Origin: Buttiauxella selenatireducens
GTDB lineage: Bacteria > Pseudomonadota > Gammaproteobacteria > Enterobacterales > Enterobacteriaceae
Length of the DNA stretch: 64,000 nt
NCBI RefSeq assembly: GCF_031432975.1
Contig: NZ_CP133838.1
Coordinates: forward strand, 3,782,001 to 3,846,000
Direction: 5' to 3'
Shown: positions 9,017 through 18,882 of the stretch, piece by piece
How positions within the stretch are numbered: the stretch's first letter is position 1
Layout of the letters: the number at the start of each line of letters is the position of its first letter
Translations under genes and position numbers: made by a program
The notes under the pieces: generated by a model
The model's database searches: none
The model's input: only the letters and a program-made list of their open reading frames with translations
What the model was told of the DNA's origin: nothing

Positions 9017-9556
9017 GAAGGAGGCGCTCACACCGACATATGGCCCATCAGCGATCGCATTGTCACGCTCGCCATTTTTATTTTCCATACCGATGTAACG
9101 ATAGCCGGCTTCAATCGCAACAGGACGCAGAATCGTCCAGCGTGCACCCGCGCTCGCTTCCTGGTAGTTTTCTACGCCGCTGGAGAGGGAGTCTGGGGAG
9201 TAATAGTAATCACCGAACACCGAGAAGCTATCGAAAATCTTCCAGCTCAGACCGCCGCCGACTGCCAGCGCATAACCTTCATCGCCATCATTAGGATTCA
9301 GGTAAACCGCACGCCCACCCACTGTTCCCATCAACGGGCCTAATGGCAGGTTCAGACCTAAACCCAGGCCCACAGTATCGCCATCGTCATCGTTATGCGC
9401 ATAGTTACCGGTCATCGCCAGACCTGGAGTGTCGTTACCAAAACCGACTGCAATATTGGTGTATTTTTCACCTGCCTGGCCACTGATACTGATTGCACTT
9501 GCAGATGCAGAAACGAGTGCCAAACCGGCAACGCCAACCATTAATAATTTGTTCAT
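9014..9556 (-). CDS. yfaZ: YfaZ family outer membrane protein
   Basis: 180 residues from the ATG at 9556. A longer frame to 9574 exists, but AGGATCGAAAGC just before 9556 is the better ribosome site, and the family starts MNKL. Residues 1-20 form a signal peptide ending around ASA. The mature part is short amphipathic strands rich in Gly and aromatics (SGQAGEKYTNIAVGFG, VGVSASF at the very C-terminus with a final Phe), typical of a small outer-membrane beta-barrel. The function of the family is not known. The stop codon lies exactly at the edge of ERIC copy 1. Confidence 0.88.
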   Translation of the reverse strand: MNKLLMVGVAGLALVSASASAISISGQAGEKYTNIAVGFGNDTPGLAMTGNYAHNDDDGDTVGLGLGLNLPLGPLMGTVGGRAVYLNPNDGDEGYALAVGGGLSWKIFDSFSVFGDYYYSPDSLSSGVENYQEASAGARWTILRPVAIEAGYRYIGMENKNGERDNAIADGPYVGVSASF

Positions 9557-9707
9557 GCTTTCGATCCTAAGCAAAAAAAGGGATATCCCTGAAAAGAGGC
9601 CGATTCTACAGCCACGAATGATGTAATCAACGTGTTAGAAACTCTTTTCATTAATCGTTTGTAAGAAAATGAAAAAAATTGGCTATGCTGTGACAGGCTA
9701 AATGTAT

Positions 9708-9732
9708 GGCAGGGTTACATCCCTGCCTTTTT
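9708..9732 (-). terminator. Hairpin downstream of tctE
   Basis: GGCAGGG-TTACAT-CCCTGCC lies directly after the tctE stop codon (9731-9733, minus strand). The stem is strong, but the T-run (TTTTT) is on the plus-strand side, and on the minus strand the hairpin is followed only by ATACATTT. It is therefore a weak terminator candidate for tctDE. Confidence 0.45.
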
Positions 9733-11137
9733 ATACCGCTAACAATTTAATTCTCACCAACAATCCCCCCAAAGCCGAACGCAACAACTCAGGCCGTGTG
9801 CGGTGATATCGCGCAATATCATTCACCAGCGCCAGCCCAATCCCTGCCCCACTTTGCTCGGCGCTATTATCTAAGCGATGGAACGGCATCAGCGCGTGAC
9901 GAACTTGCCCGCTCTCAATACCTGGACCGTTATCTTCAATTTCCAGCTCAATCATTTGCGATTCACCCGCGGTCACGCGAATAGTGACCATGCCGTTCTC
10001 TGGGGTATATTTCAGTGCGTTATCCAGCAAGTTGATGCACATTTCCGCCAGCAATAACGGTTCACCCGCAATCCACGCTTCGGGCAACCCTTCATAGCCT
10101 AAATCGATATTTTTACTCCGCGCCTGCGCAAGGCTTGAGTAACAGCACGTCTGGGCGATTTTCACCAAATCAACCGGCTCCATGGCCTGCCCTTCCGTCT
10201 GGTCAAGGCGGCTCAACCGCGAAAGTTGTAATAAACGCTCGGTTAAATGAATGGTGTTATCCAACGTGGATTGCATCGCCACCAGGCTTTCACGCCACTG
10301 CATCGGGTCAGAACTACTCAGCGCGACGGATGCCTGGGTTTTTAGCACCGTAAGCGGCGTGCGCAGTTGATGAGAAGCATCCGCGCTGAAGCGAGATTGC
10401 CTGGCGACTAAACCACGCAGCCTGTCGATATACCGGTTAAACGAAACAATCAATAAGCGCGTTTCCGACCAGGGCAGCAAATCGGGCAACGGCGTGAGAT
10501 CGCCAGGATCGCGGCGCACCATCAGCCCCGAAAGCTGGCGCATCGGTTTGAGGACTCGTCTTAACAATAACCAGGCGAGGGTTAACGTCAGCAGCACCAG
10601 ACCGCCCTGGGTCAGCGTCGCCGAGGCTAACAAACGCACCGCCAGGTAGTGGCGCGATTGCACCGTTTCGGCGACGATAATTTGCGCCATGCCGTTCACC
10701 CCGCCTTCATTGACGGGCTGGAGCAGGCGCGCCACTCGCAGCGTTTGCCCCCGGTAAGTCGCGTCATAAAACCATGCCAGCGCCGGATAAAGCTCCGTGC
10801 CGGGCGTGTTTTTGGGCATATCGGGCAAATCGTCATAACCGGATATCACCTTGCCGTGCGTGTCGGTGACTTTGTAATAAAGCCGGTCGTTCATGTTGCG
10901 CTCAAAACTGTCGAGCACCACCCACGGCACCTCCACGACAAGTTTTCCGTCATGCACCACCAATTGTTCGGCAACGGTGCGCGTCGAGGCTAATAAGGTA
11001 CGATCGTAGGCTTGAGTGGCAGCGTTCATGGCGCTCAGGTAGCCGCTCACCGCAGATAATCCCCACAAAATAAATAACGGCAGCCCGAGAAAAAGCAGCA
11101 GTTGCCCGAATAAAGACTGAGGTTTAATGACCCGCAT
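9731..11137 (-). CDS. tctE: Sensor histidine kinase TctE
   Basis: 468 residues from the ATG at 11137 (MRVIKP), close to the 471 of Salmonella TctE. An upstream frame to 11257 exists but reads back into tctD. Layout: membrane segment 1 (about 9-31), periplasmic sensor domain (about 32-168), membrane segment 2 (about 170-193), HAMP-like linker, HisKA domain with phospho-acceptor His256 in SADASHQLRTPLT, and an HATPase domain (NLLDNALKYTPENG, EDNGPGI, GAGIGLALV). With TctD it controls tricarboxylate uptake in Salmonella. The start lies 14 bases inside tctD, so the pair is translationally coupled. Confidence 0.92.
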   Translation of the reverse strand: MRVIKPQSLFGQLLLFLGLPLFILWGLSAVSGYLSAMNAATQAYDRTLLASTRTVAEQLVVHDGKLVVEVPWVVLDSFERNMNDRLYYKVTDTHGKVISGYDDLPDMPKNTPGTELYPALAWFYDATYRGQTLRVARLLQPVNEGGVNGMAQIIVAETVQSRHYLAVRLLASATLTQGGLVLLTLTLAWLLLRRVLKPMRQLSGLMVRRDPGDLTPLPDLLPWSETRLLIVSFNRYIDRLRGLVARQSRFSADASHQLRTPLTVLKTQASVALSSSDPMQWRESLVAMQSTLDNTIHLTERLLQLSRLSRLDQTEGQAMEPVDLVKIAQTCCYSSLAQARSKNIDLGYEGLPEAWIAGEPLLLAEMCINLLDNALKYTPENGMVTIRVTAGESQMIELEIEDNGPGIESGQVRHALMPFHRLDNSAEQSGAGIGLALVNDIARYHRTRPELLRSALGGLLVRIKLLAV

Positions 11138-11798
11138 CTCTGCACTCCAGCACGTAGCCCAGCCCGCGTAGCGTGGTGATCTGAACGTTACTGGTGATGA
11201 GTTTTTTACGCAGCCGGTGAATATACAGTTCGATACTTTCCGGGCTTGCCTCGTCACTCAAACTAAAAACCTGCTCGAACAGTTGCTGCTTGGGAACCGG
11301 GCGCGTACGGCGATACATCAACATCGTCAGAATGGCGTGTTCACGTGGCGTTAAGGCGAGCGGTTTATTTTCCAGTAGAAAATAGCCGTCATCATGAAAA
11401 GCGAGTTGCCCTAATTGTTGCTGCTCATGGATTTGCCCTTCGCTGCGCCGCACCAGCGCACGTAGTCGTGCATCCAGTTCTTCAAGATCAAAAGGCTTCG
11501 GCAAATAATCATCCGCTCCGGTATTCAACCCTTTCACCCGGTCGCTCACGGTGCTATGCGCCGTCAACAGCAATACGGGCAAGGTCTGCCCGCGTTTACG
11601 CAAGCGCTGCAACACTTCAAGTCCATCCATTCTCGGCATGCCGATATCCATCACCGCGACCGCATAACGTTCGTTTTGTAACAGATGGTCGGCAGACTGG
11701 CCGTCAAATACGCAATCCACCGCAAAGCCCGCTTGTATCAGGGCTTTTTCCAGCCAGTGAGCCAGTTCACGGTTATCTTCCGCCAGTAAGAGACGCAT
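11124..11798 (-). CDS. tctD: Response regulator TctD (OmpR/PhoB family)
   Basis: 224 residues, the same as Salmonella TctD. An N-terminal receiver domain carries acidic residues Glu7/Asp8, phospho-acceptor Asp51 in VMDIGMP and Lys101 in LPKPFD. A C-terminal winged helix follows (LALTPREHAILTMLM, then IELYIHRLRKKL and TTLRGLGYVLE). It activates the divergent tctCBA genes in response to citrate-like acids in Salmonella. Its target is probably the direct repeats just upstream, between tctD and tctC. Confidence 0.93.
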   Translation of the reverse strand: MRLLLAEDNRELAHWLEKALIQAGFAVDCVFDGQSADHLLQNERYAVAVMDIGMPRMDGLEVLQRLRKRGQTLPVLLLTAHSTVSDRVKGLNTGADDYLPKPFDLEELDARLRALVRRSEGQIHEQQQLGQLAFHDDGYFLLENKPLALTPREHAILTMLMYRRTRPVPKQQLFEQVFSLSDEASPESIELYIHRLRKKLITSNVQITTLRGLGYVLECRDAGH

Positions 11799-11826
11799 AT
11801 CACATCCTGTAAAGTTTCAACCCGTG

Positions 11827-11848
11827 TGAAAGGTAAATGAAAGGTTAA
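11827..11848. promoter_or_regulatory. Direct repeat, probable TctD operator
   Basis: Two 11-bp direct repeats stand head to tail: TGAAAGGTAAA (11827-11837) and TGAAAGGTTAA (11838-11848). They lie in the 121-bp divergent region between tctD and tctC. Tandem repeats spaced one helical turn apart are the usual binding pattern of OmpR-family regulators such as TctD. The assignment to TctD is inference from position and spacing. Confidence 0.5.
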
Positions 11849-11919
11849 TGCTTTAACAATCACGCAACCGAGCTACTGCAAGGCGGTTCACATAATTTGA
11901 CGTGAGGATGAAGATAAAA

Positions 11920-12900
11920 ATGAAACGTACTCTACTCTCTGCTTTTACCGCTTCAGCTTTGTTATTAACCGTTTTTAATACACTGGCAGCAGAAGTCCCT
12001 TCCCGCACCGAATGTATCGCCCCGGCCAAGCCTGGCGGCGGTTTTGATCTGACCTGCAAACTGATTCAGGTCAGCCTGCAAGAAACTGGCGTTATCGAAA
12101 AACCGATGCGTGTCACCTACATGCCCGGCGGCGTGGGCGCGGTGGCTTATAACGCAATTGTCGCCCAGCGCCCTGCGGAAGCGGGAACCGTGGTCGCCTT
12201 CTCTGGCGGCTCTTTGCTGAACCTTTCACAAGGTAAATTTGGCCGCTATGGCGTGGATGATGTGCGTTGGCTGGCGAGCGTGGGCACTGACTACGGCATG
12301 ATTGCGGTGCGTGCCGATTCGCCGTGGAAAGATTTGAAATCGCTGCTGGCGGCGATGGAAAAAGATCCGAACAGCGTGGTGATTGGCGCGGGCGCATCCA
12401 TCGGCAGCCAGGACTGGATGAAGACGGCGTTGCTGGCGCAAAAAGCCCATGTCGACCCACACAAAATGCGTTATGTCGCCTTTGAAGGTGGCGGCGAATC
12501 GGTAACCGCATTGATGGGCAACCATGTGCAGGCGGTTTCGGGCGATCTGAGTGAAATGGTGCCGTACCTGAGTGGCGACAAGCTGCGCGTGCTGGCGGTG
12601 TTCTCAGACAAACGCTTGCCGGGTGAACTGGCAAAAATCCCAACGGCCCAGGAGCAAGGTTTTGACCTGGTGTGGCCAATTATTCGCGGCTTTTACGTTG
12701 GCCCGAAAGTCAGTGACGCGGAATACCAGTGGTGGGTGGATACCTTCAACGCGCTCCAGCAAACCGAAGACTTCAAAAAACAGCGCGATCTGCGAGGCCT
12801 GTTCGAGTTCAACATGAGCGGTAAAGAACTGGACGATTACGTGAAGAAACAGGTCACGAGTTATCGCGAGCAAGCCAAAGCCTTCGGCCTGGCTAAGTAA
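11920..12900 (+). CDS. tctC: Tricarboxylate-binding periplasmic protein TctC
   Basis: 326 residues from the ATG at 11920. The frame can start at a GTG (11902) or an ATG (11908), but GAGGATG at 11904-11910 is more likely the ribosome site, and MKRTLLSAFTASALLLTVF is a normal signal peptide that would be cleaved near LAA. The mature protein is a tripartite tricarboxylate transporter solute receptor (TTT family), with the signature CIAPAKPGGGFD and MPGGVGAVAYN near its N-terminus. It binds citrate and related acids in the periplasm and delivers them to TctAB. First gene of tctCBA, divergent from tctDE. Confidence 0.94.
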   Translation: MKRTLLSAFTASALLLTVFNTLAAEVPSRTECIAPAKPGGGFDLTCKLIQVSLQETGVIEKPMRVTYMPGGVGAVAYNAIVAQRPAEAGTVVAFSGGSLLNLSQGKFGRYGVDDVRWLASVGTDYGMIAVRADSPWKDLKSLLAAMEKDPNSVVIGAGASIGSQDWMKTALLAQKAHVDPHKMRYVAFEGGGESVTALMGNHVQAVSGDLSEMVPYLSGDKLRVLAVFSDKRLPGELAKIPTAQEQGFDLVWPIIRGFYVGPKVSDAEYQWWVDTFNALQQTEDFKKQRDLRGLFEFNMSGKELDDYVKKQVTSYREQAKAFGLAK

Positions 12901-12912
12901 CCGGAGGCGATG

Positions 12913-13344
12913 ATGAGCGATCGTATTTTTGCTGGGATCTGGATTGCGCTATGTGTGGGTGGTCTGTTTATCGGCTGGCAAATTCAAAGCGAATATAGCT
13001 ATGAACCCGTTGGGCCACGTCCGTTCCCGGTGGTGATTATCGGCCTGATGCTGCTGTGTTCGATCTTACTACTGCTGCGCCATCCCGACGTAGTGGAATG
13101 GCCGCATCGCCGGACGCTGCAACGTTTGGTGATTTTGGTCATTGCCCTGGCGCTCTACGCCTGGTCATTTGAATGGCTTGGCTTCCCGCTGGCTACGACG
13201 CTCCTCACCGCCTGTGTCGGTTTGCTGTTTGGCGCCACCATTCCGGCGGCATTCATTTCCGGTGCGGTGATGGGCGGGGTGCTGTTCTGGTCATTTGACC
13301 GCCTGTTGGATGTGACCCTTCCCCTCGGCGTTTGGTTGAGTTAA
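12913..13344 (+). CDS. tctB: Tripartite tricarboxylate transporter small membrane subunit TctB
   Basis: About 143 residues with four hydrophobic helices, the normal TctB form. Two adjacent ATGs are possible (12910, 12913). The second is preferred because GGAGG at 12903-12907 is then 5 bases away and the Salmonella protein starts MSDRIFAG. TctB is the small integral membrane partner of TctA in sodium-linked citrate uptake. It follows tctC after 12 bases and precedes tctA in the conserved order. Confidence 0.93.
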   Translation: MSDRIFAGIWIALCVGGLFIGWQIQSEYSYEPVGPRPFPVVIIGLMLLCSILLLLRHPDVVEWPHRRTLQRLVILVIALALYAWSFEWLGFPLATTLLTACVGLLFGATIPAAFISGAVMGGVLFWSFDRLLDVTLPLGVWLS

Positions 13345-13368
13345 CGGCTTAAACTTAAAGGTGTGGTT

Positions 13369-14880
13369 ATGGATACCTGGTTCTATCTATCTCAAGGGTT
13401 TGCCGTGGCGCTGACGCCGGAAAACCTGATGATTGCCCTGATTGGCTGCTTTGTTGGCACCATTGTTGGGTTGCTGCCGGGCCTCGGCCCAATCAACGGC
13501 GTGGCGATTTTGCTGCCGCTGGCTTTCGCCCTGAAATTGCCGCCGGAATCTGCGCTGATCCTGTTGGCAACGGTTTACATCGGCTGCGAATACGGAGGAC
13601 GCATCTCATCGATACTGCTTAACGTGCCGGGAGATGCGGCGGCGATTATGACCGCACTTGATGGCTACCCTATGGCGAAGGAAGGCCGGGGCGGCGTGGC
13701 GCTGTCGATTTCTGCCGTCAGTTCGTTCGTCGGCTCTTTCCTGGCAATCATCGGCATGATCCTTTTTGCACCGGCGCTGGCACAGTGGTCACTGGCATTC
13801 GGCCCTGCAGAATACTTTGCCTTGATGGTCTTTGCCATTGCCTGCCTTGGCAGCATGATGGCGCAAAATCCGCTGAAATCGTTCCTTGCAGCGTTGATTG
13901 GTCTGGGTCTTGCCACCGTCGGAGTGGATGCCAACACCGGGGTCTATCGCTTCACATTTGATAGCGTTCACCTCTCCGACGGTGTGCAATTTATTGTCGT
14001 GGTTATCGGCCTGTTCTCGGTTTCAGAAATTCTGTTAATGCTGGAAAGCACCAGCAGCGGGCAAGTGCTGGTGCGTAAAACCGGGCGCATGATGTTTAAC
14101 ATGAAGGAGGCCGCGCATTGTACCGGAGCCACGCTGCGTTCTTCGGTTATCGGTTTCTTCGTCGGCATTTTGCCGGGCGCGGGGGCGACGATTGCCAGTG
14201 CGATTGCCTATATGACGGAGAAGAAGTTAAGCGGTAATAGCGACACCTTTGGTAAAGGGGATATTCGTGGCGTGGCAGCACCGGAAGCGGCCAACAATGC
14301 CTCGGCGTGTGGCTCGTTTATTCCGATGTTAACGCTTGGCGTTCCGGGTTCCGGTACCACTGCGGTGATGATGGGCGCACTCACGCTCTACAACATTACG
14401 CCAGGCCCGGCGATGTTTACCGAACAACCGGATATCGTCTGGGGACTCATTGCGTCACTGCTGATTGCCAACGTGATGTTGCTGGTGATGAACATTCCGC
14501 TGATCGGATTCTTTACGAAGATGTTGAGCATCCCGCTGTGGTTCCTGGTGCCCGCCATAGCCGCCGTTTCAGCCGTGGGGGTTTACGCGGTACACAGCAC
14601 AACGTTCGATTTGCTGTTGATGGTTGGCCTGGGCGTATTGGGTTACATTTTGCGCAAAATGCACTTCCCAATGTCGCCATTAATTCTCGGCTTCGTGTTG
14701 GGTGAAATGCTGGAGCAAAACCTACGCCGTGCGCTGTCTATCAGTAACGGAGGGTTGAGTATTCTGTGGGAAAGCGGTGTGGCGAAGAGTCTGCTGATTA
14801 TGGCAATTATCGTGATTGTGGTGCCACCGGTTCTGCGTTTGATTCGCCGCCAGCGTAAAGCGGCTGTCGATATCGCGTAA
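13369..14880 (+). CDS. tctA: Tripartite tricarboxylate transporter large permease TctA
   Basis: 503 residues from the ATG at 13369; a GTG at 13363 would add two residues. The protein is very hydrophobic with about a dozen membrane segments. It carries both family signatures: [18 protein letters not shown] near the N-terminus and [17 protein letters not shown] in the middle, the internally repeated GxGPxxG-like motif of TctA permeases. It forms the sodium-driven channel for tricarboxylates. Last gene of tctCBA; it converges on menE, with a GC hairpin between them. Confidence 0.95.
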   Translation: MDTWFYLSQGFAVALTPENLMIALIGCFVGTIVGLLPGLGPINGVAILLPLAFALKLPPESALILLATVYIGCEYGGRISSILLNVPGDAAAIMTALDGYPMAKEGRGGVALSISAVSSFVGSFLAIIGMILFAPALAQWSLAFGPAEYFALMVFAIACLGSMMAQNPLKSFLAALIGLGLATVGVDANTGVYRFTFDSVHLSDGVQFIVVVIGLFSVSEILLMLESTSSGQVLVRKTGRMMFNMKEAAHCTGATLRSSVIGFFVGILPGAGATIASAIAYMTEKKLSGNSDTFGKGDIRGVAAPEAANNASACGSFIPMLTLGVPGSGTTAVMMGALTLYNITPGPAMFTEQPDIVWGLIASLLIANVMLLVMNIPLIGFFTKMLSIPLWFLVPAIAAVSAVGVYAVHSTTFDLLLMVGLGVLGYILRKMHFPMSPLILGFVLGEMLEQNLRRALSISNGGLSILWESGVAKSLLIMAIIVIVVPPVLRLIRRQRKAAVDIA

Positions 14881-14889
14881 GGTTTAAAC

Positions 14890-14912
14890 GCGCGCCTTAC
14901 GGCGCGCATTTT
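14890..14912. terminator. Terminator between tctA and menE
   Basis: GCGCGCC-TTAC-GGCGCGC followed by ATTTT gives a strong plus-strand terminator for tctCBA. The TAA stop codon of the convergent menE lies within its loop (14897-14899), so the menE message would end through the same hairpin from the other side, with an A-poor tail. Confidence 0.7.
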
Positions 14913-16270
14913 GCCAATGAATCAGCAACCCACTGTTTTAACTGATTTCGTGAAATCTTAATTCCACCCTGTTTGATTTCATCGGGCAGAGGCAACCAGC
15001 GTACCGGCTGCTGAAAACGCGCCACTTTGCCCTGTAGCCATTCGTCGAGCTGCGACAATGCAAAATCGTCATCGGCTTCAACCACAGCAACCGGGCGCTG
15101 CCCAAATTCTGCATCATCAATCGGCACCACAAATACCTGTTTCACGGCCGGATGCTGCACAATAATGCTTTCAACTTCTTCGGGCTGTATCCCTTCCCCG
15201 CCGCTGAAAAACAAGTTGTCGAGGCGGCCAATTATCGTCAGGCGATGATTGTTCAACATACCGCGATCGCGAGTGGCAAACCAGCCTTCAGCATTCACCA
15301 GCGGCAGCACGCTACCCGCTTTCCAGTAACCCGAAGCCATGCTGTTCGCACGGATCCACACCTCTTCATCGACGATTGAGACTTCACGTCCCGGCAACGC
15401 TGTACCCACATCGGGAAGCCCATCAGCACGTTTAGCACACACAGTCGAAGCCAGCTCCGTCATACCGTAACCACACCAGCAGTTGATGCCTTTGGCGATA
15501 GCGGCTTGCGTCAGTTCAACGGGAATAGCGGCACCGCCCAGTAACACTTCGCGCAACGCAAGCGACGGCGATTGTTCCAGCAGACGCCAGAGTTGTGTCG
15601 GCACCAGCGAAGCGTGAGAGCACCCCTGCAACGCCTCGCTCAATGGGTGTAAATCACACACTTTCATGCCCCCACCCGCCAATAACCAGCGCCACAAAAT
15701 GCCCTGACCTGAAACGTGGAACAGCGGTAGTGAAAGCAACCAGCTATCGTGCGCACCATAATCCATCACCGCCAATACCCCGGCAGCACTGGCAAGATGG
15801 GCATCCGCAGTATGAACAACGGCTTTTGGTAAACCTGTCGAACCGGAGGTCAGCGTCATCGACGCATAGCGCGACGGCTGCCATTCAACCTGGTAGCGTG
15901 CTCCTTCGTTCATCGCGAGCGGGTTGATGTTAGCCACGCTTAGCGACGAGCTAAAAGCCAGCGCATGGTGAATGGTTAAATCAGGTAGCAATTGTGCTAA
16001 CAGCGACTCGGGTAACTGCGGATTGAGCGGCAACACACGTGCACCACATTGCAGCAGTGCCAGGAACGAGAAAACCATTTCCGGGCAATTCTTTGCTCGC
16101 AGGGCAACACCTTGCCCATCACGCACACCTTGTTGCCGGAAACCGTCAGCCAACGCATCAACGCGCTGGCATAACTCACGCCAGTTCAGGGTTTTACTGC
16201 CTAGCGTTAACGCGGATTCACAACCGCGATGTTGTGCCCAATGTTGCCAGGGAAAGTCCTGGAAAATCAT
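14897..16270 (-). CDS. menE: 2-succinylbenzoate--CoA ligase
   Basis: 457 residues (E. coli 451). Member of the acyl-adenylate-forming superfamily that activates o-succinylbenzoate to its CoA thioester using ATP, the fourth step of menaquinone synthesis. The P-loop-like motif SMTLTSGSTGLPKAVVH, the adenylate-binding GYGMTELAST region, the RDRG segment and the C-terminal GGIKISRN lysine motif are all present. The start ATG lies 10 bases after the menC stop. It is the last gene of menFDHBCE and runs convergent to tctA. Confidence 0.96.
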   Translation of the reverse strand: MIFQDFPWQHWAQHRGCESALTLGSKTLNWRELCQRVDALADGFRQQGVRDGQGVALRAKNCPEMVFSFLALLQCGARVLPLNPQLPESLLAQLLPDLTIHHALAFSSSLSVANINPLAMNEGARYQVEWQPSRYASMTLTSGSTGLPKAVVHTADAHLASAAGVLAVMDYGAHDSWLLSLPLFHVSGQGILWRWLLAGGGMKVCDLHPLSEALQGCSHASLVPTQLWRLLEQSPSLALREVLLGGAAIPVELTQAAIAKGINCWCGYGMTELASTVCAKRADGLPDVGTALPGREVSIVDEEVWIRANSMASGYWKAGSVLPLVNAEGWFATRDRGMLNNHRLTIIGRLDNLFFSGGEGIQPEEVESIIVQHPAVKQVFVVPIDDAEFGQRPVAVVEADDDFALSQLDEWLQGKVARFQQPVRWLPLPDEIKQGGIKISRNQLKQWVADSLAKCAP

Positions 16271-16280
16271 GCTTGATCAC

Positions 16281-17246
16281 TCACAGTACACGCTCGAGGG
16301 ATTCCAGCGACCAGCAAGGTAACGGGCTGTTTGGCCACTCACGCACCAATTGCGCCTGCATCAATGACAAAGTATCCAAACCGGGAAGAGTTTGCGGTGT
16401 TAACCACGCGGCAATCCTCGCCAGCTGTGTCAAACCGAGGCTTGATTCGATGGAGGAGCTAATGACCGCAGTCAATCCTAACGCATGAATCTGTTCTACT
16501 TGCTGGCGGACTTTTTCCAGACTGCCCGTCAGCGTTGGCTTGATAACCAGCGCCGTAACACCGGGCTCGGCGGCAAACTCAAAGCCAGGCTCGCGCAAAC
16601 TCTCATCCCACGCGATGGCAATCCCCGTTTCACGGGCAAATTCGCGAGATTGCTCGCGGGTTTTGCACGGTTCTTCGATAAACGCAATACGCGGGCGGTA
16701 ATCTGGATTGACGTATTTAGCGAACTGCTGGGCTTTGAGCTGCGTCCATCCACGGTTTGCATCAAGACGCAAACGTAAATCTGGGATGGCCTCCAGCAAC
16801 AAATTCACCACCATTCCGTCGCGCACGGCTTCGTACAACCCCACTTTCACCTTCGCGATTTTCTCGCCAGGGATGGCGTCGAGCATGGCAAACAGTTCAT
16901 CCGGGTCCCCGGTACACAACGGTGCGGCACGGTAATCCGCCGCTTGTGGTAATTCACCGCTGATTTCCGCCAGCGCGCAACTCAGGCCAAATGCCACCGA
17001 AGGCATGTCTGGCAACTCGCCGCCATCGCCCGCTTGCCAGCCCTGCAACCAGCGCAGCGCCGCAGCCTGGGCATCATCGACAGTTTCAGCACTAAAACCC
17101 GGCAATGGCGAAATTTCGCCAAAGCCTTGTTTGTCGCCGTCCGTCAGGCGCACCAGCAGCCCGTCGCGCGTTTTCAGGCGCCGATCGCGCAGCACCACTC
17201 CCGCATCCATCGGCACCTGAAAGCGCCAGAGTTCGACCTGACGCAT
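16281..17246 (-). CDS. menC: o-Succinylbenzoate synthase
   Basis: 321 residues (E. coli 320). Enolase-superfamily dehydratase that turns SHCHC into o-succinylbenzoate. Visible landmarks are the catalytic lysine region KVKVGLYE, the metal ligands [16 protein letters not shown] and AWDESLRE, and the second lysine strand [11 protein letters not shown]. The start codon overlaps the menB stop by one base (TAATG), so translation is coupled. The men genes from menD to menC overlap one another. Confidence 0.96.
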   Translation of the reverse strand: MRQVELWRFQVPMDAGVVLRDRRLKTRDGLLVRLTDGDKQGFGEISPLPGFSAETVDDAQAAALRWLQGWQAGDGGELPDMPSVAFGLSCALAEISGELPQAADYRAAPLCTGDPDELFAMLDAIPGEKIAKVKVGLYEAVRDGMVVNLLLEAIPDLRLRLDANRGWTQLKAQQFAKYVNPDYRPRIAFIEEPCKTREQSREFARETGIAIAWDESLREPGFEFAAEPGVTALVIKPTLTGSLEKVRQQVEQIHALGLTAVISSSIESSLGLTQLARIAAWLTPQTLPGLDTLSLMQAQLVREWPNSPLPCWSLESLERVL

Positions 17247-18103
17247 TACGGATTCCGTTTGAATTTGCTGAAATCAGGCTGGCGTTTTTGGTTGAACGCA
17301 TTGCGTCCTTCCTGACCTTCTTCGGTCATGTAGAACAACATAGTGGCGTTACCCGCCAGTTCTTGCAGACCCGCCTGACCGTCGCAGTCAGCATTCAGCG
17401 CAGCTTTCAGGCAACGCAGCGCCATTGGGCTGTTTTGTAGCATTTCACGACACCAACGCACGGTCTCTTTTTCCAGATCGGCATTCGGTACCACGGTGTT
17501 CACCAGGCCCATATCCAACGCTTCTTTCGCATCGTACTGACGGCACAGGAACCAGATTTCACGCGCTTTTTTCTGGCCGACAATACGCGCCATGTATGAT
17601 GCGCCCCAACCGCCATCGAACGAGCCGACTTTAGGGCCAGTCTGACCGAATACCGCATTTTCCGCGGCAATAGTCAGGTCGCACATCATATGCAGAACGT
17701 GACCGCCACCGATGGAGAACCCGGCAACCATCGCGACAACAGGTTTTGGACAGGTACGGATCTGGCGCTGGAAATCGAGCACATTCAGATGATGGGTACC
17801 GCTTGCGTCCTGGTAACCGCCGTAATCGCCGCGTACCTTTTGATCGCCGCCTGCGCAGAAGGCTTTTTCACCTTCGCCAGTCAGGATGATGGTGCCGATA
17901 TTGTCGTCATAACGTGCATCAGCCAGCGCATTGATCATCTCTTTCACGGTCAACGGGCGGAATGCGTTGCGAACTTCAGGGCGGTTGATGGTGATTTTAG
18001 CGATGCCATCGGCAGACTTGTGATAGCGGATATCAGTGTAACCTTCCGAGCAATCCTGCCATTCAATCGGGGCATAGAGCATTTGTTCATCTGGGTAAAT
18101 CAT
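17246..18103 (-). CDS. menB: 1,4-Dihydroxy-2-naphthoyl-CoA synthase
   Basis: 285 residues from the ATG at 18103 ([12 protein letters not shown]), identical in length to E. coli MenB. The upstream extension to 18145 reads back into menH and is rejected. Crotonase-fold enzyme that closes the second ring of menaquinone. The oxyanion-hole segments [15 protein letters not shown] and [19 protein letters not shown] are clear, as is the [15 protein letters not shown] loop that binds the bicarbonate cofactor. The start overlaps the menH stop as ATGA. Confidence 0.97.
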   Translation of the reverse strand: MIYPDEQMLYAPIEWQDCSEGYTDIRYHKSADGIAKITINRPEVRNAFRPLTVKEMINALADARYDDNIGTIILTGEGEKAFCAGGDQKVRGDYGGYQDASGTHHLNVLDFQRQIRTCPKPVVAMVAGFSIGGGHVLHMMCDLTIAAENAVFGQTGPKVGSFDGGWGASYMARIVGQKKAREIWFLCRQYDAKEALDMGLVNTVVPNADLEKETVRWCREMLQNSPMALRCLKAALNADCDGQAGLQELAGNATMLFYMTEEGQEGRNAFNQKRQPDFSKFKRNP

Positions 18104-18882
18104 GGTGTATCCTCGATAGGTTTTCGCAATAAATTGAGCAGGCACGCGCTGAAAGCGGCGGGATTGTCCCGATGCGCGTTGTGGCCTGCGGCAGTAATAA
18201 GATGCGGTGTAAGAGCCAGGCTGTGCGCCACGGAACGAAATTTTTCGTCCAGCTCACCACAAAGATAGTAAAAAGGCTGAGGGATTTGCTGAAGCGCCGC
18301 CCGTAAATCCGGTTGGTTTCCCAACGATGTCGCCTCAAGCATTGCCGCAAGGCTTGCGGCATTATTCTGACTCCGCAAAGCGATAAGTGCCGTGCGTTGT
18401 TGGTCATTAAGCGACTGAAATACCGTTTGTTGATACCAGGCATGGAGCACATCTTGTAGCGCTTCGTTACGTAAACGCTGCCCCCATAGATGGTCACTGG
18501 CCTGTCTTTCACGACGGGCGTCTCCATCCGTAAGACCAGGATGACTCCCTTCGACCACCAGGCCGCACAGACCGGAGTTTTCCCCCTGACAAGCATGGTA
18601 CATCGCGACGCGCCCGCCAAGGGAGTAGCCGATTAACACGTAGTTCAGGATGTTGTAACTAAGCAGCGTTTTTCGCAGAAGTTGATCGACCTGGTGAAAG
18701 TCGCTGACCGTAATATCGGCTGAATTTCCGTGACCGGGCAAATCGATGCGCAGTTGCGGCCAATCGATAAAATTCTCGCTCACCGCATCCCACTCACGCA
18801 GGCTTCCTAAGAAACCATGCAGCCAGACAAGACACGGTAAACGGGCATCACGCCCTTCGCGATAAACCGCATGCAGGATCAT
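18100..18882 (-). CDS. menH: SHCHC synthase MenH (alpha/beta hydrolase)
   Basis: 260 residues (E. coli 252). Alpha/beta-hydrolase that removes pyruvate from SEPHCHC to give SHCHC in menaquinone synthesis. The oxyanion loop LHGFLGS, the nucleophile elbow GYSLGG (catalytic Ser), and the late catalytic His in [10 protein letters not shown] are visible. Its start overlaps the menD stop (ATGA), and its stop overlaps the menB start in the same way. Slightly more diverged from E. coli than its neighbours, which is usual for this gene. Confidence 0.95.
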   Translation of the reverse strand: MILHAVYREGRDARLPCLVWLHGFLGSLREWDAVSENFIDWPQLRIDLPGHGNSADITVSDFHQVDQLLRKTLLSYNILNYVLIGYSLGGRVAMYHACQGENSGLCGLVVEGSHPGLTDGDARRERQASDHLWGQRLRNEALQDVLHAWYQQTVFQSLNDQQRTALIALRSQNNAASLAAMLEATSLGNQPDLRAALQQIPQPFYYLCGELDEKFRSVAHSLALTPHLITAAGHNAHRDNPAAFSACLLNLLRKPIEDTP

